DNA of 64,000 nt from NCBI GenBank assembly GCA_037127255.1, contig JBANSL010000002.1:3330001-3394000 (forward strand), given 5' to 3'. Below the pieces are notes generated by a model, which saw only the letters and a list, made by a program, of their open reading frames with translations, made no database searches and was not told the DNA's origin. Source of the stretch: Persicaria tinctoria (Eukaryota; Streptophyta; Magnoliopsida; Caryophyllales; Polygonaceae). This document shows, in pieces, positions 1 to 12,100 of the stretch (within the stretch, counting starts at the first letter, position 1; the number at the start of each line of letters is the position of its first letter). Made by a program: the position numbers and the translations under genes.

Positions 1-583
1 TAGGTAGGTTGTGACAAACTTGGCCCCGACGAAACCCTTTGTCCATCTTATTCTTTGCAAGATGGGGAGGCAAGGAGGCGAGCCACATCTTTGACAATCG
101 ACCTCGGAGAGTTAAAAGGGTGATAGCTTAAGAATGAGGGGGAGTAGTGAACACTGTACATGGAGAGAGAGTGAACAGGGCAAGAAGATGCCGCCTGGAT
201 CCAACTCATGGAAGGCCACAACCATCTGATTGACGGTGTAGAAGGTGAGATTGGAGACAAATGAGGAGACTTGGTCGACGAATTCGAGGCTATGGGCGGC
301 ACATGATCGAGTCTAGGTTTAGTTAGGTTTTTTTTAGCAACTTTTACTTGGGGTTAAATTGTGGAAAATTATAAATTTAGTTTCCTATTTTTTAAAAGGT
401 TATATTATGAATAATATGATAACCGGTTACACTGATACAATTTAAGTTTATGCTTATGATATTATGTCGGTTTATTATTTTATAATAAACTAATTATATT
501 TTGAAGTGAACTGCATGTAAATAATTACAGACATATACATTCAATTCAATTAGATATGGATGAAACATAATTATGAATCGATC
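1..583. other. intergenic, no gene recognised
   Basis: The first 300 bases have moderate GC and carry an 84-codon minus-strand reading frame (48-302) with no recognisable motif, so I do not call it a gene. From about 300 the sequence becomes AT-rich. It could be the edge of an old retroelement whose remainder lies outside the window. Confidence 0.5.
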
Positions 584-881
584 GTTTTATCTCAGCACGT
601 TTCACAACAATGGTGTGAATTAGTTAATGGCCATGAAACGCATTTTTTAATATCTAATACATTATGAATATAAAAACCTACAAATTTGTTGTCGTTGGAT
701 TACATTTGGGATATATGGACTCCCATGGTAACATGCCGGCTGCCGCACCTTAAAACCATCACAATGATGAATCCATAGTTTTATCTCAGCACGTTTCACA
801 ACAATGGTGTGAAATAGTTAATGGCCATGAAACGCATTTTTTAATATCTAATACATTATGAATATAAAAACCTACAAATTT
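584..881 (+). repeat. 104-bp direct repeat, two copies
   Basis: Positions 584-687 and 778-881 are direct copies. I see one difference, T versus A about 38 bases into the repeat. A 90-bp spacer (688-777) separates them. Neither copy has coding potential. The near-identity suggests a recent local duplication rather than an old transposon family. Confidence 0.85.
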
Positions 882-1223
882 ATTGCGGTGGGGTTTTGTA
901 ATAACTACAGGAGAACTTTTGTGAAAAGCAATATATATAAAATAAAAAAATATGTATATAATTTTTTTTTTTTTGTGTATAGTGGAACTTTTGTGATAAT
1001 TAGAAACAAACTGGAGATTGAATCAGAAATTCCGCATAGCTGACTTGGTTATTTTAAAGGGAAGAAAAATGTGGCTAGAACTAGGACCCGAGTCAAATCC
1101 CCATCACATCCCGATTTAATTTGACGTGTCGAATATTTTGTACTTAATATGTCAAACTCGATCGAAAATATTATGAAAACACCCGAACAAGGTTCGGGAA
1201 AAGTACTAGTTTGTTGTTAAATA
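882..1223. other. AT-rich intergenic, no gene
   Basis: AT-rich sequence with a short plus-strand frame (858-1043) of poor composition that overlaps the second repeat copy. Nothing functional is visible. Confidence 0.5.
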
Positions 1224-1458
1224 CTCCCTCCGTTCCAAAATACATGGTCTTTTACTTTACGGCACGTTTTTTAAAGAGCGAAATACTCTATGAAATATTA
1301 ATTTTTAATTAATTTTTTTTATACAATTAGATACTTATTAGTAATAAGTATCAAATAGTATAAAAAATTTAATTAAAAAAATAATATTTTATAAAGTTTT
1401 TTGCTTCTTAAAAAACGTGTCAAAAAGCAAAAGACCATCTATTTTGGAACGGAGGGAG
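1224..1458. mobile_element. Stowaway-like MITE
   Basis: A 235-bp AT-rich palindromic element. It starts CTCCCTCCGTTCC and ends with the inverse GGAACGGAGGGAG, with TA on both sides (1222-1223 and 1459-1460). The terminal inverted repeats extend imperfectly through most of the length. CTCCCTCCGT ends with TA target duplication are the hallmark of Stowaway (Tc1/mariner-derived) MITEs. It has no coding capacity. It lies about 1 kb upstream of the kinase start. Confidence 0.9.
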
Positions 1459-2294
1459 TATAGACCTTTTCTAGAGATTTTTCAATATATTATGTACAGT
1501 ATATAAAATGGTTATTTATTTAGAAAAAAAGGTTATTTATAATATAAATGTGTTTTTTATTTTATAATTAAATTTAAATACATAAGTAGTGCATCAAATG
1601 ATGGAATGAGAGATTGAGAGGTGATCTTATTGATCGAGTTTTGGATACCTATCAATTTTATTTATCTTCTATATCATCTATGACTGCTACAGTTCCCCAG
1701 TCATAAATAAATGATGAAACCAAAAATAAAAAAGTAAAAAGAAAAGAAAACGAGAGAGAGAGAGAGAGAGAGAGAGAGCGAAGAACAGCTGAGACAAGAG
1801 GGAGAGAGGGTTTGACCTGTCGCCATTCGCGATTTCTCCTGCTCTCCCCCACACACCACTCATCTCCGGCGATCGCGCTTCGCCTCCACCGCTCCTTCCG
1901 CCGGAGGATCCGATAGGAGAGAGAGGGATTCACCGCTACTCTTCCGGATTCAGCTCCAGAGCTTCAATTGAATCGCACGCCTCACGCATCCGCCCTTCTC
2001 TGGATGCAGCTTGTACAGTGAGTTCGCTCGTTTCCGGCATCACACACACGGAACACACTTGTTTATGTGTTAAATTTGTTTTCGGTTTTCTATTTTTTCG
2101 GGTTCTATGAAGTACTGATTTCGCCATTGCTTTTATTCCCCCCCCTTTCAATTCAGTTTGTGCGGGATAGCAATTCTTCGGAGCTAGGGTTTTTAGGTGG
2201 CGATTGATTTGCTCAGCTGATTTTTGTGAATTGGCTGTAATCAGGTTCATATTATGTTGAGATATGAGGTTTTGTGGAGTTGCTGAGGGAGGAG
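1459..2294 (+). promoter_or_regulatory. upstream region and probable 5' leader of the CDK-like kinase
   Basis: The distal part is AT-rich. From about 1750 composition turns leader-like, with a GA/CT dinucleotide run at 1752-1779 followed by GC-richer sequence. There are several short frames on both strands but none resembles a protein. A leader intron may be present; its borders cannot be fixed from sequence alone. Confidence 0.5.
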
Positions 2295-5200
2295 ATGGGT
2301 TGTGTGTTTGGGAAAGATAATTCGCCTCGGGCCGGGGCAGGTGTGGAGGCGAAAGATGGGGAGCGGAGGAGAGAGGAGGATAGGGAGGACAGTCAGAGAG
2401 TGGAATCTAGTAGGAACCAGTCTGTATCAAATGCGGCTGTTGTTGAGACAGTGAAGGGTGGTGAGAATGCTGTGGAGGCGAGTGATGGCGGAGCTAAGGA
2501 GGATGGGGAGAGGGAGGAGAAAGGGAAGAGAAGTCAAAGGCCGCGGGGAGAGAGAAAGGGGTCGAAGCAGAATCCTAGGTTGAGTAATTTACCTAAGGGT
2601 GTACATGGTGAGCAGGTGGCAGCTGGATGGCCTGCTTGGCTTTCCGACGTTGCAGGGGAAGCACTCAATGGTTGGGTTCCAAGGCGGGCGGATACTTTTG
2701 AAAAGATTGATAAGGTAAGTGAAATCTTCATTGCTTCTCTTTATTTGGCTGGTATCGCATGGCCAAAGCATCAAATGACTGATAATGCATTATTTGACTG
2801 AGGAGTGAGGACTAAAGTGTGCCTATTACCACATTGGTCAGAACCAACTTTGTGTGTTCGTTGGTTCCTGCTCATCATGACCTTCTGACATGTCTTCTGC
2901 TGATTTTGCAAATTCATTTTGTGGTTCTGTAGATTGGGCAAGGAACATACAGCAATGTGTACAAAGCTAGAGATTCACTCACTGGAAACATAGTAGCCCT
3001 GAAAAAGGTGCGGTTTGACAACTTGGAAAAAGAGAGTGTTAAGTTTATGGCTAGGGAAATTTTGATATTGCGGAAGTTGAATCACCCTAACGTCATAAAA
3101 CTACAAGGATTGGTTACTTCAAGGATGTCTTGTAGTTTGTACTTGGTTTTTGATTACATGGTGCACGACCTAGCAGGGCTTGCTGCAAGCCCTGAAATTA
3201 AGTTCACAGAGCCCCAGGTAATCCTTTGTCTATTTTGTTCATGGTGAATGCAATCAGTAGCTAGTTATCATGTTTTTCAACTTTATTATCCTTCCATACC
3301 AGGTGAAGTGTTATATGCAACAACTACTCTCTGGACTCGAGCATTGTCATAATCGTGGTGTGCTTCACCGTGATATTAAAGGATCCAACCTTCTCTTGGA
3401 TGATGAAGGCACACTTAAGATAGCTGATTTTGGGTTGGCCACATTCTTTGATCCAGATCACAAACATCCAATGACAAGTCGTGTGGTCACTCTCTGGTAT
3501 CGAGCCCCAGAACTTCTTCTTGGGGCAACTGATTATGGTGTGGGCATTGATCTCTGGAGTGCAGGCTGCATCTTAGCTGAGCTACTGGCTGGAAGGCCGA
3601 TCATGCCAGGTCGTACAGAGGTAGATAATTTGCTTCTTATTTTCTCTCATTGAGAGTTGAGACTTCAAGAGAGGAGTAGCATGAGTTCTCCATGTCAGAA
3701 TCGTCTTCTGATCTTGGTTTTTGTTTAATGGTATTTCTACCTTACTTGTGGGAGTATATGATTGGAAATGTTTAGGGGTCAAAGAAATAGATGTTGTAAA
3801 GAAAATGAAGCAAGGATAAACGAGCTTGTCTTATTCCTCTATAATAGTATCATTGTTGCAAGCATAGTGTCCAACATATTATGCACTAATTAAAGCAAAA
3901 GTGATACATGATAATCTCCACTAATTAATTGCAGAAATCAAGGAACTAGAATTATAATATCTTTATTAATCAAGGGAACGAATAACAAAAATGTTATCTA
4001 AAGATACAGGTTCCAAAGAAAAAAAACTATATCCTTGTGCTGCCTCATTAGTAGTTAGTACCAGCAGGATTTCCGTCTGATGTATGTATGCCTATAATAT
4101 TCCCAGCTCCTGTATGGATCCATAAAAAAAAAATTTGGGGGGGGGGGGGGGGGGGGGGTTGTGGGGGGTGGGGGTGCATGTCATGGAGCTGCAGTTTCAT
4201 GGTCTTTCTTTTGCATGAGTGATAGATATCTTTTTTTCACAAGGGAATGTGTACTCATGAAAAAAAGAAGGTCTCAAATCAAAATTTGTGCACAGGGAGC
4301 AGGGTAAAATAAAAATCTGAGTGAGAAGGAGAGGAGAGCAGAATTTAGAGGGGGCTTTTTCTGTCATAACAAGACAATTAACACTTTGGGGAATGCTTTT
4401 GACTATTTTGGTTAATTTCTTGCATGTTATGTCATATCACTGGATCCATCCACCGGTAATGTTGGAAATTTGTATATTGAAATATTCCCTGTGATTACTG
4501 TGATGTGTTTTTAGTCTTCTGTGGCATTAGTATTGATTTTGTATTACAATTAACAATAACATAAAGTTTGCATTGCATCGACACTACATATGGCATTTGT
4601 ATACAATCTATTGTCATGAGTATTGACTATTTCATACAAAAAACATTAGTGTATACATGATTTTCCTGATCCAGGCAACTATAATATATGTGGAGTAATG
4701 GCTTAGCAATTGTGAATAGAAACTTGTCTTTTCAATGTTCTTCCATGATCATTGGTGTGGTTTAAGATGATTGATAGTGATGCTTTGGTACAATGTTTTT
4801 CCTAATCCCTTGGACATGCTTGAATTTTTGGTACATTGTTAATTTGTTATTAACAACCTCTTGATGCTGTTCTAGGTAGAGCAATTGCATAAGATATATA
4901 AGCTATGTGGATCACCTTCAGAAGAATATTGGAAGAAGTCAAAGTTGCCAAATGCAACCTTATTTAAGCCCCGAGATCCATACAAACGATCTATCAGGGA
5001 GACATTTAAAGATTTTCCTCCATCATCCCTGCCACTTATCGACACCCTTCTTGCAATTGATCCTGCTGAACGTAGGACAGCTACAGACGCTCTTAATAGT
5101 GAAGTAAGTAGAGCATCCTTCCAATATTCTTTACTAATGCATAGTATGAAGACCCCTTAGATATTATGGCTATATAACTAGAAATTTATATGAAATATTC

Positions 5201-6943
5201 TCTTCCTGCAGCAATTGCTATCATTTTCATTGTAATTAATGCCTTGATACAGAACCTTACACTTTTGGGGATGGATGGCTATGGCTTATCTGTTGTTGTG
5301 CTACTTTGGGTTGCTGCACTAGTATTAATTAGTTCTGATCAGTTGAAGGAGTGGATCCTTAACAAATTCCTTTTTCAGCAATGAAAATTGAAACAGAATC
5401 AAAGCAAAAAAATAGAATCGCTAAAAGTTGAAGATTTGCACCGTGATTTGTTCTAGAATCATCACCTTTTTCTTCAAGCATAACCACATGTTATCTTTCA
5501 TTGCTTTCCTTTAAGATCATTATACTAATTTTAACCATAGCAGTACTTCCTTCAATAATCAATTATTTTCTGCTCTTTGCTTTTGATGTTTTGTCACTTG
5601 CAGCATTGACGTCTAGGAAAGTGTAGCTTATTATTGATGAATTGTCAAATTCTGTCTTGAAGACTGTGAGGATTATTAACCATTCGATCTATTTCTTGTA
5701 GTTTTTCAACACTGAACCTTATGCATGTGATCCTTCTTCACTTCCAAAATATCCTCCTAGCAAAGAGATGGACGCTAAGAGACGCGATGATGAAGCTCGC
5801 AGGTTAGGTTTTTGCTTTAGTTCCGTGCATACTATAAAAGGGGAGCTAACTCTCATTTCTTTTTCTTTTTTTTTAAGTTGTTACATGAAATCCAACAAAT
5901 TGTAAATTTGAAAGAAGTGTAACATTGACAGATTATCTTGTGCATATCATCAAGCACATGCTCCTGTTTCATTGTCTTTGCCTGACATATTTGATTAATA
6001 CACACAATTGCGTTATAGTTGAATCTATTTGAAGGTTGGAAAGAACGAATGGTTCCTAACTTGTATGAGCATGCTTTTGCCTGACCTATTGACCGTAATT
6101 TTTTTTTCTTGTGAAATTTGCTTCATCAATTGAGATTAATGCTGAATTGTTGTATCATTCAGGTTAAGAGCTAATAACAAAGCTCAAGGTGATACCGGAA
6201 AGAAAGTCCGACCACGTGATCGTGCTGCTAGGGCTATGCCTGCTCCAGAAGCCAATGCAGAACTTCAATCTAATCTTGATGTATGTATCCATTCTTGTAT
6301 CATTCTTTTCCTAGTTGTCAACATTCTTTTGTTTTTTTATCCGACTCTTCATATATCTGGGCCTTACCGTATAAGATCTTTGGCTTCACAAAGAGTGAAC
6401 TTGTAAGAACTTTTAGGTGGAAGATGCGCTGCTAGCTTTGGCATATTCTAATACGTGGTGCCTCTTAAAAAGTTAAATAGGATTTTGTTTCACTTTGGTG
6501 CACGAGAAAACTACTCACACTAGCATTTCCTGTATCCAACATTGTCAAGTACTGCGTGTCTGCCCTTTGTTTATATACATGGTAGGCTGATGATGCGTGT
6601 TATTTTGACCTTTCCTCAACAGAGACGGCGCTTGATCACCCATTCAAATGCAAAGAGCAAGAGCGAGAAGTTCCCCCCACCCCATCAGGACGCAGCGCTG
6701 GGCTATCCTCTGGGCTCTTCTCAACACATTGATCCCTCGCTTGTCCCACCCGACATTCCTTACAGTTCCACATCCCTTGTGTACTCCAAAGGCGGTGGAG
6801 AAGGCTGGTCCGGCCCCTTGGTGGACCCAGCCTCAGCCGGTGGGCCCAGGAGGAAAAAGAAGCCCTCAAGCAACTCCAGAGATCAGCCAAGGTCTACAAA
6901 CTCCAAAGAGATGAGTGGCAACACCAGAGTCAGAACTAAATAA
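2295..6943 (+). CDS. CDK-like Ser/Thr protein kinase, N-myristoylated (At1g54610/IBS1 type)
   Basis: Seven exons: 2295-2714, 2933-3217, 3303-3620, 4876-5103, 5702-5802, 6163-6280, 6623-6943; 596 aa. The internal ATG at 2295 was chosen over 2274 because it gives MGCVFGK, the N-myristoylation/palmitoylation signal typical of this plant subfamily. Residues 8-134 are a charged low-complexity head. The kinase domain starts about residue 135: glycine loop IGQGTYSNVY (141-150), VALK lysine 164, KFMAREI in place of the PSTAIRE helix, catalytic HRD 257-259, DFG 277-279 and TLWYRAPE 298-305. All catalytic residues are present, so it should be active. The C-terminal ~180 residues are basic and Ser/Pro-rich. 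In Arabidopsis, family members are membrane-linked CDK-like kinases, one of them (IBS1) in priming; cyclin dependence is unproven. Substrate unknown. Intron 3 (1.25 kb) carries a G22 run. Confidence 0.93.
4137..4158 (+). repeat. poly-G run (G22) in kinase intron 3
   Basis: Twenty-two consecutive G follow an A-run and T3, then G-rich sequence continues to about 4175. It lies inside the intron between exons 3 and 4. It could fold as a G-quadruplex in the nascent RNA, or its length could be an assembly or sequencing artefact. Confidence 0.8.
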
Positions 6944-7467
6944 ACTTGAAAGCTTAAATTTAGAATCTTTGCAGTGCCTTGAAACGTGAAGAATTCTCGG
7001 ATATGCAGGGGAGAATTTATACTGCCATGGGGCTCTGAGCTTGAAAGGAAGCGCGAAAATGAAGTCATATATAAGCTGTACTTAGAGATAAATTCGATTA
7101 AATATTTTTTTCAGGACCGTTGTTTCTGTTGTATTCTGTTTCCTTCTCAAAGATAAGAAAAAAAAAATCTTCTTCCTGCACCTCTTTTTTTGGATGTAAT
7201 CCTGAACTTTATATTAGTGACAGATCATATAAGGTGTTGTACATTTCATTTTGTTTTGCACTTCTTTTGTTGTTTTTTTGGGAAGATTTTATTTTTGAGA
7301 AATGAACGGGGTATGGTTTCAGCTATTATTTAGTTCTCTATTTATCTTCTGGAACTTTGTTTGCATATACATTGCTTGGGGTTGATATTTACAATCTGCT
7401 AAAAGCACACACAAAATTTAATCATGCAATGAGTTTGTTGAAGATTTTCACATTTTTTAATAAATAG
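6944..7467. other. 3' flank/UTR of the kinase gene
   Basis: About 500 bp of AT-rich sequence after the stop, with no coding signal. The proximal 300 bp probably contains the 3'UTR and poly(A) site of the kinase; several AATAAA-like stretches are present but none is decisive. Confidence 0.5.
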
Positions 7468-7546
7468 TGTAACCCCGAACTTGTTGACCTCATCCGTAAG
7501 GATGCTCTTGTTTTGTCAAATTTTTTCTGTTTCAAAAAAAAAAAAG
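7468..7546 (+). mobile_element. LINE 3'-end remnant
   Basis: Contains the nucleotide motif GACCTCATCCGTAAGGATG, shared almost exactly with the LINE piece ending at 53716, followed by a T-rich stretch and an A12 tail (7535-7546). In the 53.5-kb copy this motif encodes the LIRKD end of the RNase H-like domain. It is a severely 5'-truncated L1-type tail. Confidence 0.65.
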
Positions 7547-7586
7547 GTTTCAACTTAGCAATCTCATATCTAGGGACTAGGATTAT

Positions 7587-8217
7587 TCAATCCGTTGTTG
7601 GTGGTGTCTGCCCTCTCGTCGTCGGACTCGCTTGGTCGTTTGTTTCGCAGCTTCAAGAGTTTCCATGTGGGGTACGGTGTGTTCCTTCTTCTTTATGTTT
7701 TGATTTAGGAGTGCTTCGGTGACAATTTGGCTTTATTTCTGATGTTGGTTGAGGTTTTGTTGGCCAGTGGTTGGAAGGTGTGGCTTTGGGTTGCTAATTT
7801 CTTTGGCTTGTGGTGTTCTTGTGACGCGGTGGTGGTTTGGTTGTGGTGTTGGTGTGTGAGTTTGGTGACCGCCTCTTTTGTGTTTGGATTATTTGTGTTT
7901 GACCGAGACTCAGACTTTCGTTCTTTGATTGAGATCCTTGCCATACGTGTTTCACACGTGTCGGTGTTGCTGCTGCTATGCTAGTAAGCTCTTCCTCGTT
8001 CAAGTTTGAGAGTTTCTGCCTCTTGTGTTGCCTTGTTATCTTTTTTCTTTTCTGTTTAGAATGCGGCTTTATCCGGAATTTTATTTGTTGCCTTTTCATT
8101 TATGTTATATGCTTATGTTTGTACATGATGGTTAGTCCACCCACCGGCTTGTCCGGTCTCTCGATTTCTTTAGGCTTGTCTAGAGAACCGAATTATTATC
8201 TTGCTTCAAAAAAAAAA
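7587..8217 (+). mobile_element. 631-bp non-LTR retrotransposon insertion with 14-bp TSD
   Basis: The insert is flanked by identical 14-bp direct repeats, GGGACTAGGATTAT (7573-7586 and 8218-8231). It ends in an A10 tail directly before the right copy. These are the marks of target-primed reverse transcription. The body is G/T-rich on the plus strand and has no convincing protein. It looks like the untranslated 3' region of an L1-type LINE, truncated at its 5' end. The perfect duplications point to a fairly recent event. A LINE-mobilised transcript is an alternative origin. Confidence 0.85.
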
Positions 8218-8282
8218 GGGACTAGGATTATGATTTTTTGGAAAATGGGTTGTTAATTTTGTACTCAATACTAAAAGTTAGC

Positions 8283-8361
8283 CAAAATGGGTTTATGTTT
8301 GTTAGATTTGTATACATGTGTAATTTTGCAACTCAAAATGGGTTTATGTTTGTTAGATTTG
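8283..8361 (+). repeat. 28-bp direct repeat
   Basis: Two identical 28-bp copies (8283-8310 and 8334-8361), with a 23-bp spacer. No function is apparent. Confidence 0.8.
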
Positions 8362-9185
8362 AAGGTTGCACAGTGACACAACAAATATGAAAACTCTTTT
8401 TTTAAAACTAACTTTATCCAAGTTTGGCATTTTTACATTGACTGAAAAAAAAACACAGTCAGCAATTTATCAATTTATTTTCAGAGAAAAAAAGAAAGAT
8501 CTGATGACCTCATGATCAGCCATTGATTACTTAACCTGTACTGTACTGTACTGGGTACTTATTACAGGTCTTATCAGTTAAAATTAGGTCATCAAACAGT
8601 CATGATTTGACCACCTGTTTGAAATATGTAGCACAAATTTTATGGCGGATGCTCTGAAAAAACCATCTCTCTGTGGAACTGTCATTGCCTTGTGCATTCA
8701 CAACAATCAGTGTCCAAAATCCAATCTATGGCTTTCAAGTTTCAAGTTACTCAATGTTTTCCTTTATTAAGAAAAAATACTGGTACTACTGCATTAACTC
8801 CCAATTAGGTTTGATTTTTTAAATTTCGTCCTTGGAACCTTACCCCCTTGGAACCTTTAGTAAAGCACTGGAAGACACTGAATGAATGATTCTACACTAT
8901 TTTTGATACCAGAAATGTTGGAGAGCAAATGGAGGTTTAGTTTAAACTAGAAACATCAATAGCTTGAATTCATGATCCTGATCCCAATCCCTGCAATTTT
9001 ATTTACAACTCAAACTAAGAATCTGAGGGTTCACTTGAATTACAAAGAATGAACGATGAGCTACAGAAATTACAAATTACAAATTACAGAACAGATACCG
9101 AAACTTGATTCTCAATCAAGTATTTATGGAGCTCATAACCAGCAAATACAAGATAGGGAACTGGCTAGGCTCCCCAAACTATGTT
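8362..9185. other. 3' flank of the auxin-receptor gene
   Basis: AT-rich sequence between the LINE insert and the TIR1-like stop codon. The part next to 9185 should hold the 3'UTR of the minus-strand gene. No other gene is visible. Confidence 0.5.
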
Positions 9186-12100
9186 CTATGACTCGGCATC
9201 AGCGAGAGGCTCTTTGATGTTTGTTGTCCAAACAAATCCGGGTGCATCTGACCTGGGTCCTGCAAGCGACCTATATATATAGAGGTTCTCCACAGCACAC
9301 TCGTCTGACCTAGAATCTGGAGGCCCTCTCTCATCAATGACCTCGACATTCAATCTCGGGTGCTTCTGACCGAGCAACTTACATGCTCGGTAACTCACGT
9401 GGCACGATGACATCCAAAGGGATCGCATTGTCTCCAGCTTACCGGCATTAGCCAGCAAGGCTCCATCGCCGAAAGGGCAATCCCTGATCTCCAACTTCTT
9501 GAGATTAGTGCACCCAGAGAGGATGTGATCGAGCCCACGATCACTGTTCCCGGCAAAAGCAAGGGAGAGCATCTCAAGCTTCTTCCCATAGGTCCCAATG
9601 TATTCAAACAATCTGTCGGAGATGAGGCCGCCAACTGAGAGGCGTTTCAGGCTCGTGCAATGCTCGACAATGGCACCAAAACCTTCATCAAGGGACTGGT
9701 GGGTTAGGTAGTCAGGGAGCTGTGGCTCAATGATGCATAGCCGGAAGTGGGTAAGGTTTGGCCTGTTCTTGGCAATTGTAATCAGCGCTGCATTGGTCAT
9801 CTGGCGACAAAAGTATAGAATAGACTGAAGCTTAGGGCAGCCCATGGAAACAGAAACAAGGCCTTGCTCGGTGAGAGAGACATCTGGGTCTGCATCATAC
9901 GGGTCAGAAGGGAACACCCTTAGCTCTTGAAGCTCCTTGCATGATACAGCTAGTTGCTCGAGGCCACCGTCTTCAATGTAATCCAGCACCTGTCAATTTC
10001 GTTTATTTACAAGGTTACCTTTTAGAGAAGTAAAGAAATTTTAAAATGATATATGCCAACTGACACCACAATCAAACCATAATCTACTGGTCTAAAAACT
10101 TCCAATTTTAGAGTATATGATCAACTTCAATCCGGAAATACCGTGTATTTTGTGATGGATGAAAGCAAAATATTTTGGTTGATATTAAGTTAAAACTAGA
10201 AATGTCAAGAGTTAAGATAGGTAAACTTACCCAGAGACGCTGAAGATTAACACAATGGCTCAGGAGTTTGATGAGATCAGGGCAATGAATGGTGGCATAA
10301 CTTAAGTTCAAAGAAGTGAGGTTAGAGCATACAGGGTATACGGCCATTAAATAAGATGAGACAACATCCCAGAGCCCAGAGAGGCTCTTGACTTCCTTGC
10401 ATCCTGCAAAGGCCTCGGCAAGTTTTGTAAAGGCTTGTGGGCAGGGCTCCATCATAAACAAACCGGTACCCATATCAGCCAGCTGAGGGGCTCTCAATAA
10501 GAGGTTTGCAAGCTTGTCAAGTGGAAAGGCACGATTCACCCGAAGTGACTTCATGTTAGGACATCTCCCCACCAAACGTTCCAAAGTAGAGAACCGCAGC
10601 TCAGATTTGAGGCAGGAAACATTAAGACATTCCAGTAAGCTGTAAGAATCAGGAAAATGGGATATCCAGTTGCCCCCAAGGTCATCTACTTCACTCTCAC
10701 ACAAGTCAAGTGTTCTCAAGTTCCTGCAGCATTACAGAAGCGTCATTAAAGATCAGAAGAGAATCATAATTAACAAATTACAACAAAGTATGAAAACAAA
10801 CAAGTCAATACATTTTCATAATTGTATACCAGCTTTGACCATTTAATGACATCCAAATCATTCAACATATTAGTGGGCAACCTTGGACATATAATATTAC
10901 TAACTGAAAAGGGCAGTGCATTCTTATCATCCTTGCAACCAATTGAATTCTCTAGTGGGTAGGAAAGGCATCTTGTTGAGAGTACCCAGAGTAAGCAAAG
11001 ACATCAAAATGAAAGCATATACAAGATTTTTGAAGAATCCAAAAGGAACCACCAGCATCCAAGATGAATCCATCCAAAACAATGGCAAGGGAAATCCAAT
11101 ATCATAGTGGTCCATATCAAACAAAAAGAAGATAAAGCAAAAGCAACAACTAACAGTGACTTTTCCATGCAGACCCAACTCAGGAATCCAAAAGCAAGAC
11201 ACAAATTCAGAATCCAAAGAACAAGTCTAATAATGGGACTAAGGTTAAAGATCGAGGACAAATAACAGCAGGAAGAATAATCCCCATGCCTCATTTCACC
11301 ATACACAAAATTACAACAATTTTCAGCATGGTATCTCTTAATCAGCCCATCAACAAAACACCGTCGATAATCAAAGGAACAGCACAAAAGCGAATAAACA
11401 TGATACTAAGACTCCAAAGCCCCAAAAACAAAGTGAAGAGACAATCATCTAACAGCTGCTTATTATTGACAAACTGAGAGAAAGGTATAAAGAACCCAGT
11501 GGTCCAGCTAAACATAGAGTAGTACTAATTTAAATCATGGTGACGCCCATTATCACATGCCATTAACCTCCAAAGATATAATGCCAGCAGATGGGCCTCA
11601 TAAAGACACCTTAAAAAGCTCCTTTAACAAAATAATTCCCCATAACTGAACTAAGCCACCAGTAATTGTCAAGAAATGGAACCTAAACATGGTTATCTAT
11701 CCAAAACCCACAAAAAAGCCATATACAGAAACACAAACAGAAAGGGAAATTCAGGAAGATAAAACCAGAATTAGGACACATGTTACTCCCAATTTAATCA
11801 AGTAATCTATAACAAACCACACGGACAAAGCAGTGATACTAACTAGAAGTCTAGAACTATGTGTGTTCAAAGGGGATGATACGGAAGTAATCAATCAGAG
11901 ACCTGCAATTGGCAGCAATGGAGGCCAAGCCATTAGTAGAGAACCCTTCACAGTAACACAAAACCAAAACCCTAAAATTTCTAAACTTTTTCCCAATCAA
12001 CTCCAAGGCCTCATCAGAAACCACCATCCTCTTCATCCGGAGCTCCTCCAGAGCCGGATACGCCGCCGCCAGCGCCGCAATCCAGGGGAGAGCGTGGCCT

